Assembly: GCA_036562565.1 (NCBI GenBank)
Contig: DATCJY010000048.1
Coordinates: 47,394 to 111,393, forward strand
DNA length: 64,000 nucleotides
Direction: 5' to 3'
Origin: DATCJY01 sp036562565
GTDB taxonomy: Bacteria; Bacteroidota; Bacteroidia; Flavobacteriales_D; Sanyastnellaceae
This document shows positions 15,600 to 24,638 of the stretch, piece by piece; position 1 is the stretch's first letter, and each line of letters begins with the position of its first letter. Both the position numbers and the translations under genes were made by a program. The notes under the pieces are model-generated. The model saw only the letters and a program-made list of their open reading frames with translations. It was not told the DNA's origin and made no database searches.

Positions 15600-15623
15600 G
15601 TGAATTAATTTTTCAGGCAATTT
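15576..15623 (-). terminator. Terminator of odhB, embedded in the start of the next gene
   Basis: Perfect 15-bp inverted repeat: arms 15576-15590 and 15609-15623, loop 15591-15608. It begins 21 bases past the odhB stop. The ATG of the EI24/CysZ-like gene (15597-15599) lies in the loop, and the downstream arm encodes residues 4-8 of that protein (FFRQF). Confidence 0.7.
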
Positions 15624-15643
15624 ATTTGAAATGTTATCGTGTC

Positions 15644-16909
15644 TTACAAACCAAGAAGAATTTCCTCTGCGGACTTGCCACCAAAGATGATACGCTCTGG
15701 ATTTTCAAGCATGTTTTTCACTTTTACCAAGAAGCTAACACTCTCACGACCATCGATAATTCGGTGGTCATAGCTCAGTGCTACGTACATCATCGGACGT
15801 ATTACTACCTGTCCGTTTTCAGCAATTGGGCGCTCAACGATGTTGTGCATTCCCAAAATGCCGCTTTGAGGAGGGTTGATAATCGGAGTAGACATCATGG
15901 AGCCAAATACTCCTCCGTTGGTAATGGTAAATGTTCCGCCTTGCATTTCATCTACCGTGATTTTGCCTTCGCGGACTTTCTTGGCCAACATGGCAATGTT
16001 GCGTTCAATATCAGCAAGGCTCATTGTTTCGGCATTGCGTAAGATTGGGACCATCAAGCCTTTAGGACCTGATACCGCAATACCGATATCGGTGTAATCG
16101 TGATAAACAATATCTCCGCCTTCAATGCGAGCGTTGACAGCAGGGAACTCATACAATGCTTCACTCACAGCTTTGGTGAAGAATGACATGAACCCGAGAC
16201 CAACACCGTGTTTTTCTTTGAAAGCATCTTTGTATTTGGCTCTCAAATCCATGATTGGTTTCATGTTCACCTCATTGAAGGTGGTGAGCATAGCAGTGTT
16301 GTTCTTTACGCTTACAAGGCGCTCTGAAATTTTCTTGCGAAGGTTGCTCATTTTCTCTCTTCGCTCATTGCGTGAGCCGGTGATGCGCTGTGGTATGGTG
16401 CTGGTATCAATACCACTGGCGATGGCAGTCAATACATCACCTTTTGTGATTCTGCCACCGGGACCTGTTCCGGTCACTTGTGCCGATGTAATGTTGTTCT
16501 CGGCCATGATTTTGGCAGCGCTAACAGATGGCGTACCCGCAGCATAGCTCTTCTCTTTGGCAGGTGCAGCGGTAGGTGCTTCAGCAGCTTTAGGTGCCTC
16601 TGCTTTGGCCGTGGCCACCTTAGCCGGTTGTTCCGCTTTTTTCTCGGTGCTTCCACCTGCAGGCGCAGCAGCATCTGTATCAATGATGCATACTACCTGA
16701 CCTACAGCTACCGTATCACCTTCATTTGCTTTCAAAGTAATCGTACCGCTGGCTTCTGCTGGCAACTCAAGGGTTGCTTTATCGCTGTCCACCTCCGCGA
16801 TAGTTTGACCGCTTTCTACATAGTCACCGTCTTTAACTAACCATGTGGCAATGATTACTTCACTGATGCTTTCCCCGGGTGAGGGTACTTTCATTTCGAG
16901 TTTCGCCAT
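15644..16909 (-). CDS. odhB: 2-oxoglutarate dehydrogenase E2 (dihydrolipoyl succinyltransferase)
   Basis: Core enzyme of the 2-oxoglutarate dehydrogenase complex in the citric acid cycle, moving the succinyl group to coenzyme A. From the ATG at 16909 the protein has 421 residues; a longer reading to 16990 adds 27 residues unlike the family and is not used. Lipoyl domain 1-77 with Lys44 in VDSDKATLELP, an Ala/Pro/Lys-rich linker, the E3-binding domain around 122-160 (TPSVSAAKIMAENNI), and the catalytic domain to the end with His382 and Asp386 in SYDHRIIDGRE. odhA lies 1.5 kb away on the same strand, separated by a glycosyltransferase on the other strand. Confidence 0.95.
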   Translation of the reverse strand: MAKLEMKVPSPGESISEVIIATWLVKDGDYVESGQTIAEVDSDKATLELPAEASGTITLKANEGDTVAVGQVVCIIDTDAAAPAGGSTEKKAEQPAKVATAKAEAPKAAEAPTAAPAKEKSYAAGTPSVSAAKIMAENNITSAQVTGTGPGGRITKGDVLTAIASGIDTSTIPQRITGSRNERREKMSNLRKKISERLVSVKNNTAMLTTFNEVNMKPIMDLRAKYKDAFKEKHGVGLGFMSFFTKAVSEALYEFPAVNARIEGGDIVYHDYTDIGIAVSGPKGLMVPILRNAETMSLADIERNIAMLAKKVREGKITVDEMQGGTFTITNGGVFGSMMSTPIINPPQSGILGMHNIVERPIAENGQVVIRPMMYVALSYDHRIIDGRESVSFLVKVKNMLENPERIIFGGKSAEEILLGL

Positions 16910-17052
16910 ATCTGTATTGAGCTCTGTTTGTTCTTTTCGAAAAATGTGGAGGCAAAAATCGTAAATAACCCATGAATAAACGAAGGACAAATCAGGGATT
17001 TTCGATAATAAATAGAAAAATTGATTTACAGGCAGTTTCTAATCCGCAGATT

Positions 17053-17082
17053 TCTGAACAGGTAGCCTGTATTCTATATTCG
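17053..17082 (+). promoter_or_regulatory. Promoter of the GT4 glycosyltransferase gene
   Basis: TCTG (17053-17056), 18 bases, TATATTCG (17075-17082). The -7 box departs from TAnnTTTG by one base, as it does at rpsT. It lies 50 bases before the ATG at 17133. Confidence 0.5.
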
Positions 17083-17132
17083 CGCGCCAAACGAAGGTCG
17101 CTCCAATTCCTTGATTGGCAAGGTGTAGATAT

Positions 17133-18386
17133 ATGGCAAAGAAGAATTTAGTTTTACTTACAAAGCAGTATCCGTTCTATCACAAAGAACAATACATCAC
17201 TAATGAGCTGTTAGCTCTAAGTAAAGTTTATGATAAAATCTACATCTATCCAGCTGAGCACTTTGATTCAAGTTTCCCGTTGGTTTATTCTTTGCCTCCC
17301 AATGCGCAACTGATTGACCTCAATCTTACTTCTCCATTAGTTAGGCAAAGTTTCCGCAAAGAATGGTTGTTTAAGTTCTTCAAAACCTATCTGGGAGAGT
17401 TGGTCTTCAATAAACACAAGTTGCATGTGCTTAAAAAATTCAAGCGTTATTACTCCACGTATACCATCAATTACTCCCAGGCCATGGCTCTGATGGATTA
17501 CTTGAATAAGAATAACATCAATATTGAAGAAACAACTTTTTATTCTTATTGGTTCAGCAACTTGGCATTCTTTCTTGCTTTGTTGAAGGAGAAAGGAGAT
17601 ATCCAACATTTTTATTCCAAATCGCACGCTATTGATTTATACCATGAGGAGTGGTCCTTGGTGGAAAGCAATACTCTTAATGTTCCGCTTTATAAGAAAT
17701 TCAAGTCGGATTTAGTTGACCAAATCTTTCCAATCAGCGCACATGGTGAGCGCTATCTCAAAAGAGAATTCCCGAATATTTCAACGAAGATTTTCTATTT
17801 AGGTGCTGAAGACTATCCAATGTCTGAGAGCATTGAATCAGATGAGTTGTTTACACTGGTAACTTGCTCGCATGTGGATATGCGAAAGCGCGTGTATCGC
17901 TTGGGAGAGGCTTTGTCGCTGATTAATCGCCCAATTAAATGGGTGCACTTCGGAGGGGGAACTGAAGAGATGGAACAGATGGTTCGCGATGCGGTCACCT
18001 CTCCAAACGTGCGATTTGAACTCAAAGGAAAGACTCCAAATGCTGAAATTCGAAAGTATTACGCTTCCAACAGAATTGACTTGTTTGTCAATTTGAGTAA
18101 GGCAGAGGGGGTGCCGGTTTCAATTATGGAAGCCATTGCTCACGGAATTCCTATTCTGGCTACTGATGTGTTTGGAACGGCAGAAGTGGCAGTAAAGGAT
18201 GTATCGGGAAAACTAATTTCAGCAGATTTTACGAACGAGCAATTGGCTGAAGCTATAATTTGGTTCATGGATCATCCGGAGGAGGTAAATGCTTTACGTG
18301 TAGGTGCTCGAAAGCTTTTTGAGGAAAGATTTAATGCACATAAAAACCACGCTGAGTTCGCGAATTATTTAATATCGCTCCCCTAG
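17133..18386 (+). CDS. Family 4 glycosyltransferase
   Basis: A 417-residue GT-B enzyme, probably adding a sugar to a surface polysaccharide or glycolipid. The N-terminal half is divergent (starts NLVLLTKQYPFYHKEQYI). The C-terminal half is typical of GT4: LVTCSHVDMRKRVYRLGEAL, IKWVHFGGGTEEMEQM, and NLSKAEGVPVSIMEAIAHGIPILAT, the EX7E nucleotide-sugar signature. The ATG at 17133 is preferred over an upstream TTG at 17115. It sits alone on the plus strand between odhB and odhA. Confidence 0.88.
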   Translation: MAKKNLVLLTKQYPFYHKEQYITNELLALSKVYDKIYIYPAEHFDSSFPLVYSLPPNAQLIDLNLTSPLVRQSFRKEWLFKFFKTYLGELVFNKHKLHVLKKFKRYYSTYTINYSQAMALMDYLNKNNINIEETTFYSYWFSNLAFFLALLKEKGDIQHFYSKSHAIDLYHEEWSLVESNTLNVPLYKKFKSDLVDQIFPISAHGERYLKREFPNISTKIFYLGAEDYPMSESIESDELFTLVTCSHVDMRKRVYRLGEALSLINRPIKWVHFGGGTEEMEQMVRDAVTSPNVRFELKGKTPNAEIRKYYASNRIDLFVNLSKAEGVPVSIMEAIAHGIPILATDVFGTAEVAVKDVSGKLISADFTNEQLAEAIIWFMDHPEEVNALRVGARKLFEERFNAHKNHAEFANYLISLP

Positions 18387-18404
18387 CGTGGTTCTATGTT
18401 TTAT

Positions 18405-18421
18405 TCGGAATTAAATTCCGA
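18405..18421. terminator. Short hairpin between convergent genes
   Basis: TCGGAA (18405-18410) and TTCCGA (18416-18421) with a 5-base loop, in AT-rich flanks between the glycosyltransferase and odhA stops. The stem is weak; it may serve both directions. Confidence 0.35.
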
Positions 18422-18425
18422 TTTA

Positions 18426-21182
18426 TTATTTCACTTTTTCTGTCATTTTTGAATAAGCCAATACCTTATTCAACATTTCGCTCATGCGTTTTTCATGAAC
18501 TTTAGGTGAGCCTGTAGCCGGTGATGCAGATGCCGGTAGAGCAACTACTTCCAAATTGAGATCTCTCAAATGACGAAGCATATAGGTCCAGGCACCCATG
18601 TTTTCCGGCTCTTCTTGTGCCCATACCAGTTTGCAATCTTTATTGTAAGATGCGATAAGTTCTCGGATTTGTTTTTCAGGAAGCGGATAAAGTTGTTCCA
18701 AACGAATTACGGCAATGTCTTGTCCGCTTTGACTTTTCTCTTTTGCTTCCAGAATTTCATAGTACACTTTTCCGGTGCAGAAAACAAGCGTCTTAACATC
18801 TTTCTTGTTTACGGTAGTGTCATCAAGCACTTCTTGGAAACGGCCTTTTGCCATATCATTAAATGATGAAATGGCCTTGGGATAACGCAAGAGTTTCTTA
18901 GGTGTAAAAACAATCAACGGCTTGCGGTATTCTGTATGCACTTGTCTGCGCAAGAGGTGGAAATAGTTTGCCGGAGTGGTACAGTTGCACACTTGCATAT
19001 TGAGCTCAGCACACAATTGCAAGAAGCGCTCAATGCGGCCACTACTGTGCTCACTACCTTGGCCTTCATATCCGTGAGGCAATAACAACGTTATACCATT
19101 CATGGTGCCCCATTTGTCTTCTGCAGAGGCTATGAATTGGTCAATCATGATTTGCGCACCGTTGTTGAAATCACCGAATTGTGCTTCCCAGATGGTCAAA
19201 CCGTGCGGTGTACCGAATGCATATCCGTAATCAAAACCAAGCACGCCATACTCAGAAAGAAGGGAGTTGTAAATGCTCAGTGGTGCCTGATCTTTTGTAA
19301 GATGATTGAGCGGAGTAAACTCTTTTTCTAGGTCTTCATCGGTTTTTACAACTGCATGACGGTGAGAGAAAGTTCCGCGCTCAACGTCTTGGCCACTGAT
19401 GCGCACAGGGTGCTTTTCAGTAAGCAAAGTTGCATAGGCCAATAGTTCGCCCATTGCCCAATCCAACTTGTCTTCTTCAATCATCTTCAGACGATCTTCA
19501 AAGACTTTCTCGGTCTTGCGGAAGAATTTTTCCCCGGCAGGGAGTGTGCTCATCTTCTTAGCAAGCTCTATGAGTTTCTTCTTCTCTACACCGGTTTCAG
19601 GTGAACGTTCAAAGTCTTTTTCCGTAGCTTTTCTGAAGTCCTTCCATGTGTTCTCTAGGAAGTGTTTCACTTTGGATTTCACCTTGATGCGTGATGCTTC
19701 ATAGCTGGCATCCAAGATGCTGTCAAACTCTTGCTTGATTTTTTGACCATAATTGGCATCTACTGTTCCTTCATTGATCAAGGTCTTCAAATAGATCTCA
19801 CGAAGGGATGGATGTTTGGCAATGGCATTGTACAAGGTTGGTTGTGTGAACTTTGGTTCATCGCCCTCGTTATGTCCGTATTTGCGGTATCCCAATAAGT
19901 CGATAAACACATCGCGTTTAAATTGCATGCGGTATTCAAAGGCTACCTGCATGGTGCGAATCACTGCTTCCACATCGTCTGCATTTACATGGAATACCGG
20001 ACATAAAGTGGTTTTAGCGATGTCGGTACAATATGTAGATGAGCGACCATCGGTGTAGTTGGTGGTGAAGCCAACCTGGTTGTTGGTCACAATGTGAATG
20101 GTACCACCTGTGCGGTAACCATCGAGTTGGGCCATTTGAATGACTTCATAAACGATGCCTTGACCTGCAATAGCAGCATCACCGTGTACCAAAATAGGAA
20201 CGATGGCATCTTCGCTGTGGAGGTAGTGGTCGATTTTTGCTCTTGTCAACCCTTCTACTACCGGGTCAACGGCCTCCAGATGGGACGGGTTCGGACAGAG
20301 GGTAAGGTGTACTTTGTTGCCTTTATCTGTTTCGATACTCTTGCTATAGCCGTAGTGGTATTTTACATCACCATCGAAGGAAGCATCTTCGTCATATTCT
20401 ACACCGTCAAATTCAGCGAAGATTTGCTCATATGGTTTGCCGAAAATGTTGGCCAAAACGTTCAATCTTCCGCGGTGAGCCATACCGATGACGAATTCTT
20501 TCACACCCATGTCGCCACCTTTGTTAACGATGTAGTTGATGGCTGGAATCACCGCTTCACAACCTTCCACGCTAAAACGTTTTTGTCCCACGAATCTGCG
20601 TTGGATGTATTGTTCGAACAAGGTGCTCTTGTTCACCATGTCCATGATGCGCAGTTTTTCTTCCTTGGAAAACGCATAGCGCTCTTTCATTTCCACACGT
20701 TGGCGCAACCAATCAATGCGCTCAGGGTCGCGCACATACATGTATTCTATTCCCACATGGTCACAATAGCAACGCTCAAGGTGTGCGATAATGTCGCGCA
20801 ACTTTGCAGGGCCGATACCGATTTCTTTGCCCGCATGAAACACCGTGTCCAAATCAGATTCGCTCAATCCGAACAATTCGAGGGAGAGAGGTGGCTGGTG
20901 TTTTCTTCTTTCTCTAACCGGATTGGTTTTGGTAAACAAGTGACCTCTCATACGATAACCGTTGATGAGGTTCATCACTTTGTACTCTTTGCCGGTACCA
21001 AGCTCATTCTCTGATGAAGTTGAGCCTCCGGGAAGAACATCAAATTGCTGTTTTTGAAAATCAAAACCTTCAAAGAAACGTTGCCATGAAACATCCACAG
21101 ATGTGCGGTCTTGCAGGTACTGCGCGTATAACGCATCGATCGCGGTAACGTCTGAGTTACCAAGGTATGACTGGTTGTCCAT
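18426..21182 (-). CDS. odhA: 2-oxoglutarate dehydrogenase E1 component
   Basis: Thiamine-diphosphate enzyme that decarboxylates 2-oxoglutarate and hands the succinyl group to the lipoyl arm of E2. The 918-residue length is standard. It begins with the E1o N-terminal pattern (FLGNSD-like YLGNSDVTAIDALYAQYLQD). GMAHRGRLNVLANI is the conserved catalytic-core segment, LVHGDAAIAGQGIVYE and NNQVGFTT form the ThDP-binding part, and LLPHGYEGQGSEHSSGRIERFL is in the transketolase-like pyrimidine-binding domain. The C-terminus carries WAQEEPENMGAW. E2 lies on the same strand at 15644. Confidence 0.97.
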   Translation of the reverse strand: MDNQSYLGNSDVTAIDALYAQYLQDRTSVDVSWQRFFEGFDFQKQQFDVLPGGSTSSENELGTGKEYKVMNLINGYRMRGHLFTKTNPVRERRKHQPPLSLELFGLSESDLDTVFHAGKEIGIGPAKLRDIIAHLERCYCDHVGIEYMYVRDPERIDWLRQRVEMKERYAFSKEEKLRIMDMVNKSTLFEQYIQRRFVGQKRFSVEGCEAVIPAINYIVNKGGDMGVKEFVIGMAHRGRLNVLANIFGKPYEQIFAEFDGVEYDEDASFDGDVKYHYGYSKSIETDKGNKVHLTLCPNPSHLEAVDPVVEGLTRAKIDHYLHSEDAIVPILVHGDAAIAGQGIVYEVIQMAQLDGYRTGGTIHIVTNNQVGFTTNYTDGRSSTYCTDIAKTTLCPVFHVNADDVEAVIRTMQVAFEYRMQFKRDVFIDLLGYRKYGHNEGDEPKFTQPTLYNAIAKHPSLREIYLKTLINEGTVDANYGQKIKQEFDSILDASYEASRIKVKSKVKHFLENTWKDFRKATEKDFERSPETGVEKKKLIELAKKMSTLPAGEKFFRKTEKVFEDRLKMIEEDKLDWAMGELLAYATLLTEKHPVRISGQDVERGTFSHRHAVVKTDEDLEKEFTPLNHLTKDQAPLSIYNSLLSEYGVLGFDYGYAFGTPHGLTIWEAQFGDFNNGAQIMIDQFIASAEDKWGTMNGITLLLPHGYEGQGSEHSSGRIERFLQLCAELNMQVCNCTTPANYFHLLRRQVHTEYRKPLIVFTPKKLLRYPKAISSFNDMAKGRFQEVLDDTTVNKKDVKTLVFCTGKVYYEILEAKEKSQSGQDIAVIRLEQLYPLPEKQIRELIASYNKDCKLVWAQEEPENMGAWTYMLRHLRDLNLEVVALPASASPATGSPKVHEKRMSEMLNKVLAYSKMTEKVK

Positions 21183-21418
21183 TCCTTTTTTTATGAAAAA
21201 TAGAATACGTGATAGTTGTGCTGCGAATGTACGTGTAGTCCTACTAAGAATGTTACGAAAATCCTAAGAGATTTATCACAGGTTAACTTTTAAATCGTTA
21301 AGGGTTCCGACCTAGGTTGAAATCCATGGAAACAGGCTGTTTGGAACGGAATTTTGAGTCCTAGCCGACCCGTTATATTTGGAGCCGATCGACAGCCCCT
21401 CAGGCCGATGCATTTTGC

Positions 21419-22354
21419 ATGACCCAATCCAAGAGTAAGATAAGGTTTCTTGTTAGTTCTCAAATTGATAGAGAAAAGTGGGATCGTGTGGTCTTGGATT
21501 CTCCTCATGCTCATGTTTACTCTACCAGTACTTATCTCGACTTGTTTACCACTCACTGGGGGGGGATTGTGGCTGATGATTACACTGTGGTCATGGCCGT
21601 TCCGTTCAAGGTGAAATGGGGAATACGCTATTGTTATACACCTGTGGGGGTAGCACAGCTTGGGCTGTTTGGCAAAGACATAACCCAGCATTTGGAGCTG
21701 GCGTTCTTGGACGTCCTTCATCAAGAGTTTAAGTATGGTCGATTGCACCTTGGCCCTGCTTTTTCTCCTGCTGTAGCTGAGCGATACGAGATGCAATGGA
21801 AGGATAATTTTATACTTCCGCTCAATCTGCCTTATGAAGAGCTTTATCAGAATTATACGAAGGATGCCAAGCGCAACCTTCGCAAGGCAGGTGAGATTGA
21901 ACAAATAGTGACCGAGGATGTCACGACCGAAGACATTCGAAAAGCTTTTATGTTTCAGTATGGAGATAGGGGCAATACCAATCGTATGTCAGAGGAGTAC
22001 AATCAATTTGCCGAGAACCTCAATAGGCTGCTGGAAAAAGGCATGGCATTTAAAATCGGAGCTAGAACCCCTGATGGACAACTGCTGGGGGCTACTGTAT
22101 TCGCTCGTTTTCGCAACAGACTTTATTACATTTTCGGAGCTCCTACGGCTCTCGGAAGAAGCTATCAGACTTCGCATGTTTTAATCGATGCTGTAATTAA
22201 GCGTTTTTCTAATTCCGATTTAATTCTGGATTTTGAGGGCTCTTCTATTCCTTCAGTGGCGATGTTTTATAAGAAATTTTCTCCGCAGAATGAGCCTTAC
22301 CCATTATATCATTTCAATCAGTTGCCATGGCCTTTGAGGCTCCTCAAGAAATAA
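21419..22354 (+). CDS. FemAB/GNAT-type acyltransferase
   Basis: A 311-residue soluble protein with two GNAT-like halves as in the FemAB superfamily. The N-terminal part has HAHVYSTSTYLDLFTTHWGG, the centre has YTKDAKRNLRKAGE, which resembles the conserved KxxRNxIRKA segment of the family, and the C-terminal GNAT core has GQLLGATVFARFRNRLYYIFGA. Members transfer amino acids or acyl groups in cell-envelope or lipid pathways; the substrate is unknown. The gene is alone on the plus strand between odhA and the convergent polyprenyl synthase run. Confidence 0.78.
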   Translation: MTQSKSKIRFLVSSQIDREKWDRVVLDSPHAHVYSTSTYLDLFTTHWGGIVADDYTVVMAVPFKVKWGIRYCYTPVGVAQLGLFGKDITQHLELAFLDVLHQEFKYGRLHLGPAFSPAVAERYEMQWKDNFILPLNLPYEELYQNYTKDAKRNLRKAGEIEQIVTEDVTTEDIRKAFMFQYGDRGNTNRMSEEYNQFAENLNRLLEKGMAFKIGARTPDGQLLGATVFARFRNRLYYIFGAPTALGRSYQTSHVLIDAVIKRFSNSDLILDFEGSSIPSVAMFYKKFSPQNEPYPLYHFNQLPWPLRLLKK

Positions 22355-22355
22355 A

Positions 22356-22406
22356 ACAACAATTTAATTAGTTTAATTAGTCATAATTAATTAACTAAAC
22401 TGTTGT
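22356..22406. terminator. Long AT-rich hairpin between convergent genes
   Basis: Arms 22356-22379 and 22384-22406 pair over about 23 bases with two A/G differences (wobble on one strand) and one bulge, around the loop GTCA. It starts directly after the FemAB-like stop and runs into the last codons of the minus-strand gene. It probably ends both transcripts. Confidence 0.5.
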
Positions 22407-22747
22407 CTCATCCATACTTTTTTAGCTTCGCGTTCAAGGATTAGAAGTGTGAGCTTGTTCCACTTTTCATCTCCTGCAAGGCCAATTAGTTCGCGCTGCA
22501 AAGTGGATTCACTGATATCAATGCGATAGATAACTGCAGTCCAACCGGTCATGTTCTGTTGCATGACACGCTGAATAAGACTTTTTAATTCAGTGAAAAG
22601 CCACTCTGCACTGAGCTGAGCAGGGGCCTTTGGCAAGGCTCCATAGGGATGAAAGTCTTTGTCAATCTGTTCCTTTACTTTGAGGTACAAGGGTTGATAA
22701 TCCACTGCGGGCAAACTATCAGGGAACAGAATGAGCTGGCCTTTCAC
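22391..22747 (-). CDS. Conserved hypothetical protein of 118 residues
   Basis: A small soluble protein with a GTG start (22747), 4 bases after the polyprenyl synthase stop, so it is almost certainly in the same transcript. It is helix-rich (AEWLFTELKSLIQRVMQQ, LTLLILEREAKKVWMRQQF) and has the segment WTAVIYRIDISE. It has no signal peptide and no recognised motif. I do not recognise the family. Confidence 0.6.
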   Translation of the reverse strand: MKGQLILFPDSLPAVDYQPLYLKVKEQIDKDFHPYGALPKAPAQLSAEWLFTELKSLIQRVMQQNMTGWTAVIYRIDISESTLQRELIGLAGDEKWNKLTLLILEREAKKVWMRQQFS

Positions 22748-22751
22748 TGTC

Positions 22752-23726
22752 TTAAGATTTACGAGATTGGAGCTGTGTAGCTAGTTCACGCAATTGAGTT
22801 TTGCGTTCGGCATCTACTGAAATTTTATCCAAAGCAGCCATTGATTTAAGGAAATAGCTTTCGGCCAATTCCAATAACTCATCCTTGAGCCCAAGTGTGA
22901 GGTAAACTTCCTTCACGGCTTCCACTTTTTCGCTATCGGCATGGCTGCGATTGCCAATGTATTTTTTGAGTACGGCTGCTTCGCGTTCTCCGGCTTTTTC
23001 AAATGCGCGAATGAGAAGGAAGGTTTTTTTATCGGCAATGATATCACCACCGATTTGTTTACCGGTTTGTGCGATGTCTCCAAATACATCAAGCAAGTCA
23101 TCGTGTAGTTGGAACGCCATGCCCAGTGACTCGCCAAACTCATAAACTAACTGTTGGTCTTGCTCGGAGGCTCCGTTTATCATGGCACCTATTTGCATTG
23201 CACCACCCACTAACACGGAGGTTTTGAGACGAATCATATCGAGGTATTCATCCACACTTACTACCGCCCGCTTTTCAAACTCCATATCGCGCTGTTGACC
23301 AATACAGACTTCGATGGCCGTGCGGTTATAAAGTTCCATGACAGGAGCAATTTTTTCCGGATAAGTCTTGATGAGCAATTGATAGGATTGCACGAGCATC
23401 GTATCACCACTAAGGATAGCCGCATTTGGATTCCATTTGTGATGTACCGTGGGCTGACCTCTTCTCAGCGGGGAGTTATCCATGATGTCATCATGCATGA
23501 GCGTGAAGTTGTGAAACACTTCAATCGCGATGGCCGGATACACGGCTTGTTCAATGTCGTCAGAGAACAGATTGGCCGCCATGAGTGAAAGCACGGGACG
23601 CATTCTTTTGCCCCCCAATTGCATGATGTAATTGATGGGCTGGAAGAGGGGGGCATCACCGTTCTTGCGGCAGAAACCATCTACTTTTTTAGCGACTAAT
23701 TCTTGTAGCTCTTGAATGGATTTCAT
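22752..23726 (-). CDS. Polyprenyl diphosphate synthase (trans-isoprenyl transferase)
   Basis: Condenses isopentenyl diphosphate with an allylic diphosphate to make a long prenyl chain, probably for menaquinone or another isoprenoid. The 324 residues contain both aspartate-rich motifs: DDIMDN (79-84) followed by RRGQPTVH, and DDLLD (209-213) in LHDDLLDVFGD. GGKRMRP (38-44) is the substrate-binding lysine/arginine segment. Chain length cannot be read with confidence. The start overlaps the rmlA stop by one base (TAATG), so translation is probably coupled. Confidence 0.92.
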   Translation of the reverse strand: MKSIQELQELVAKKVDGFCRKNGDAPLFQPINYIMQLGGKRMRPVLSLMAANLFSDDIEQAVYPAIAIEVFHNFTLMHDDIMDNSPLRRGQPTVHHKWNPNAAILSGDTMLVQSYQLLIKTYPEKIAPVMELYNRTAIEVCIGQQRDMEFEKRAVVSVDEYLDMIRLKTSVLVGGAMQIGAMINGASEQDQQLVYEFGESLGMAFQLHDDLLDVFGDIAQTGKQIGGDIIADKKTFLLIRAFEKAGEREAAVLKKYIGNRSHADSEKVEAVKEVYLTLGLKDELLELAESYFLKSMAALDKISVDAERKTQLRELATQLQSRKS

Positions 23727-24598
23727 TAATGTTTCGATGCTTTTAACTGTTCGAGCAAATACTTGCCATAGCCACTATTCACAAGTGGTTTGGCAATGTT
23801 TTCCAATTGCTCATCGGAGATGAATTTTTGTCTCCAGGCTATTTCTTCAATGCAGCCGATTTTGAGTCCTTGTCTTTCTTCAATCACCTGCACATATTGT
23901 CCGGCTTGCATAAGTGAGGCAAAGGTTCCGGTATCTAACCATGCTGTGCCGCGCTCCATTTTCTGTACAAGGAGTTTGCCGCGTTGGAGATACGCTTTGT
24001 TTACATCCGTAATTTCATACTCACCGCGTGCACTTGGTTGCAAATTCTTGGCTATTTCTACCACTTCGTTGTCATAGAAATAAAGACCGGGAACAGCATA
24101 ATTACTTTTGGGTTGCTTTGGCTTCTCTTCAATGGAAATCACCTTGCCATCGTGGTCAAATTCCACTACGCCATATCGCTCAGGATCGTTCACATGATAA
24201 GCATATACAAGACCGCCATCAATGTCGGTGTTTTTGCGTAGCATTTGGCCAAAGCCTTGACCGTAGAAAATATTGTCTCCAAGGATAAGTGCTACTTTTT
24301 CTTTGCCAATGAATTCTTCTCCTAGGACAAATGCTTGTGCAAGCCCATTGGGAACCTCCTGGATTTTGTAACTGAAGGTACATCCTATTTGCGAGCCATC
24401 GCCTAACAAGCGTTGGAATCCTCCAATGTCATGCGGTGTAGATATGATTAGAATATCGCGGATTCCTGCGAGCAAGAGGGTTGAGAGCGGATAATAAATC
24501 ATCGGCTTGTCATATACCGGCATGAGTTGTTTACTCACTGCCAGGGTCAGTGGATAGAGTCGGGTTCCGCTTCCTCCTGCTAAGATGATTCCTTTCAT
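23726..24598 (-). CDS. rmlA: Glucose-1-phosphate thymidylyltransferase
   Basis: Makes dTDP-glucose, the first step towards dTDP-rhamnose and other surface sugars. The 290-residue product is full length for the short RmlA class. GGSGTRLYPLT (8-18) is the nucleotide-binding loop, LGDNIFYGQGF the metal-binding region, and VEFDHDGKVISIEEKPKQPKSN the sugar-binding part. The other dTDP-rhamnose genes (rmlB, C, D) are not in the window. First of a three-gene run with the prenyl synthase and a small protein. Confidence 0.95.
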   Translation of the reverse strand: MKGIILAGGSGTRLYPLTLAVSKQLMPVYDKPMIYYPLSTLLLAGIRDILIISTPHDIGGFQRLLGDGSQIGCTFSYKIQEVPNGLAQAFVLGEEFIGKEKVALILGDNIFYGQGFGQMLRKNTDIDGGLVYAYHVNDPERYGVVEFDHDGKVISIEEKPKQPKSNYAVPGLYFYDNEVVEIAKNLQPSARGEYEITDVNKAYLQRGKLLVQKMERGTAWLDTGTFASLMQAGQYVQVIEERQGLKIGCIEEIAWRQKFISDEQLENIAKPLVNSGYGKYLLEQLKASKH

Positions 24599-24638
24599 GA
24601 TAAAAGAGGTTTAAAAATGTTAGTTTGATATCTGCAAT

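Noticed and set aside
20094..21014. A 306-codon reading frame on the plus strand opposite odhA
   Set aside because: It lies entirely inside odhA, whose family signatures are unmistakable; the reverse translation is Phe/Val/His-rich as expected for an antisense shadow.
21290..21904. A 204-codon reading frame on the minus strand opposite the FemAB-like gene
   Set aside because: Shadow of the plus-strand coding region 21419-22354, which shows clear family motifs; the antisense product is Arg/Leu-rich with no recognisable motif.
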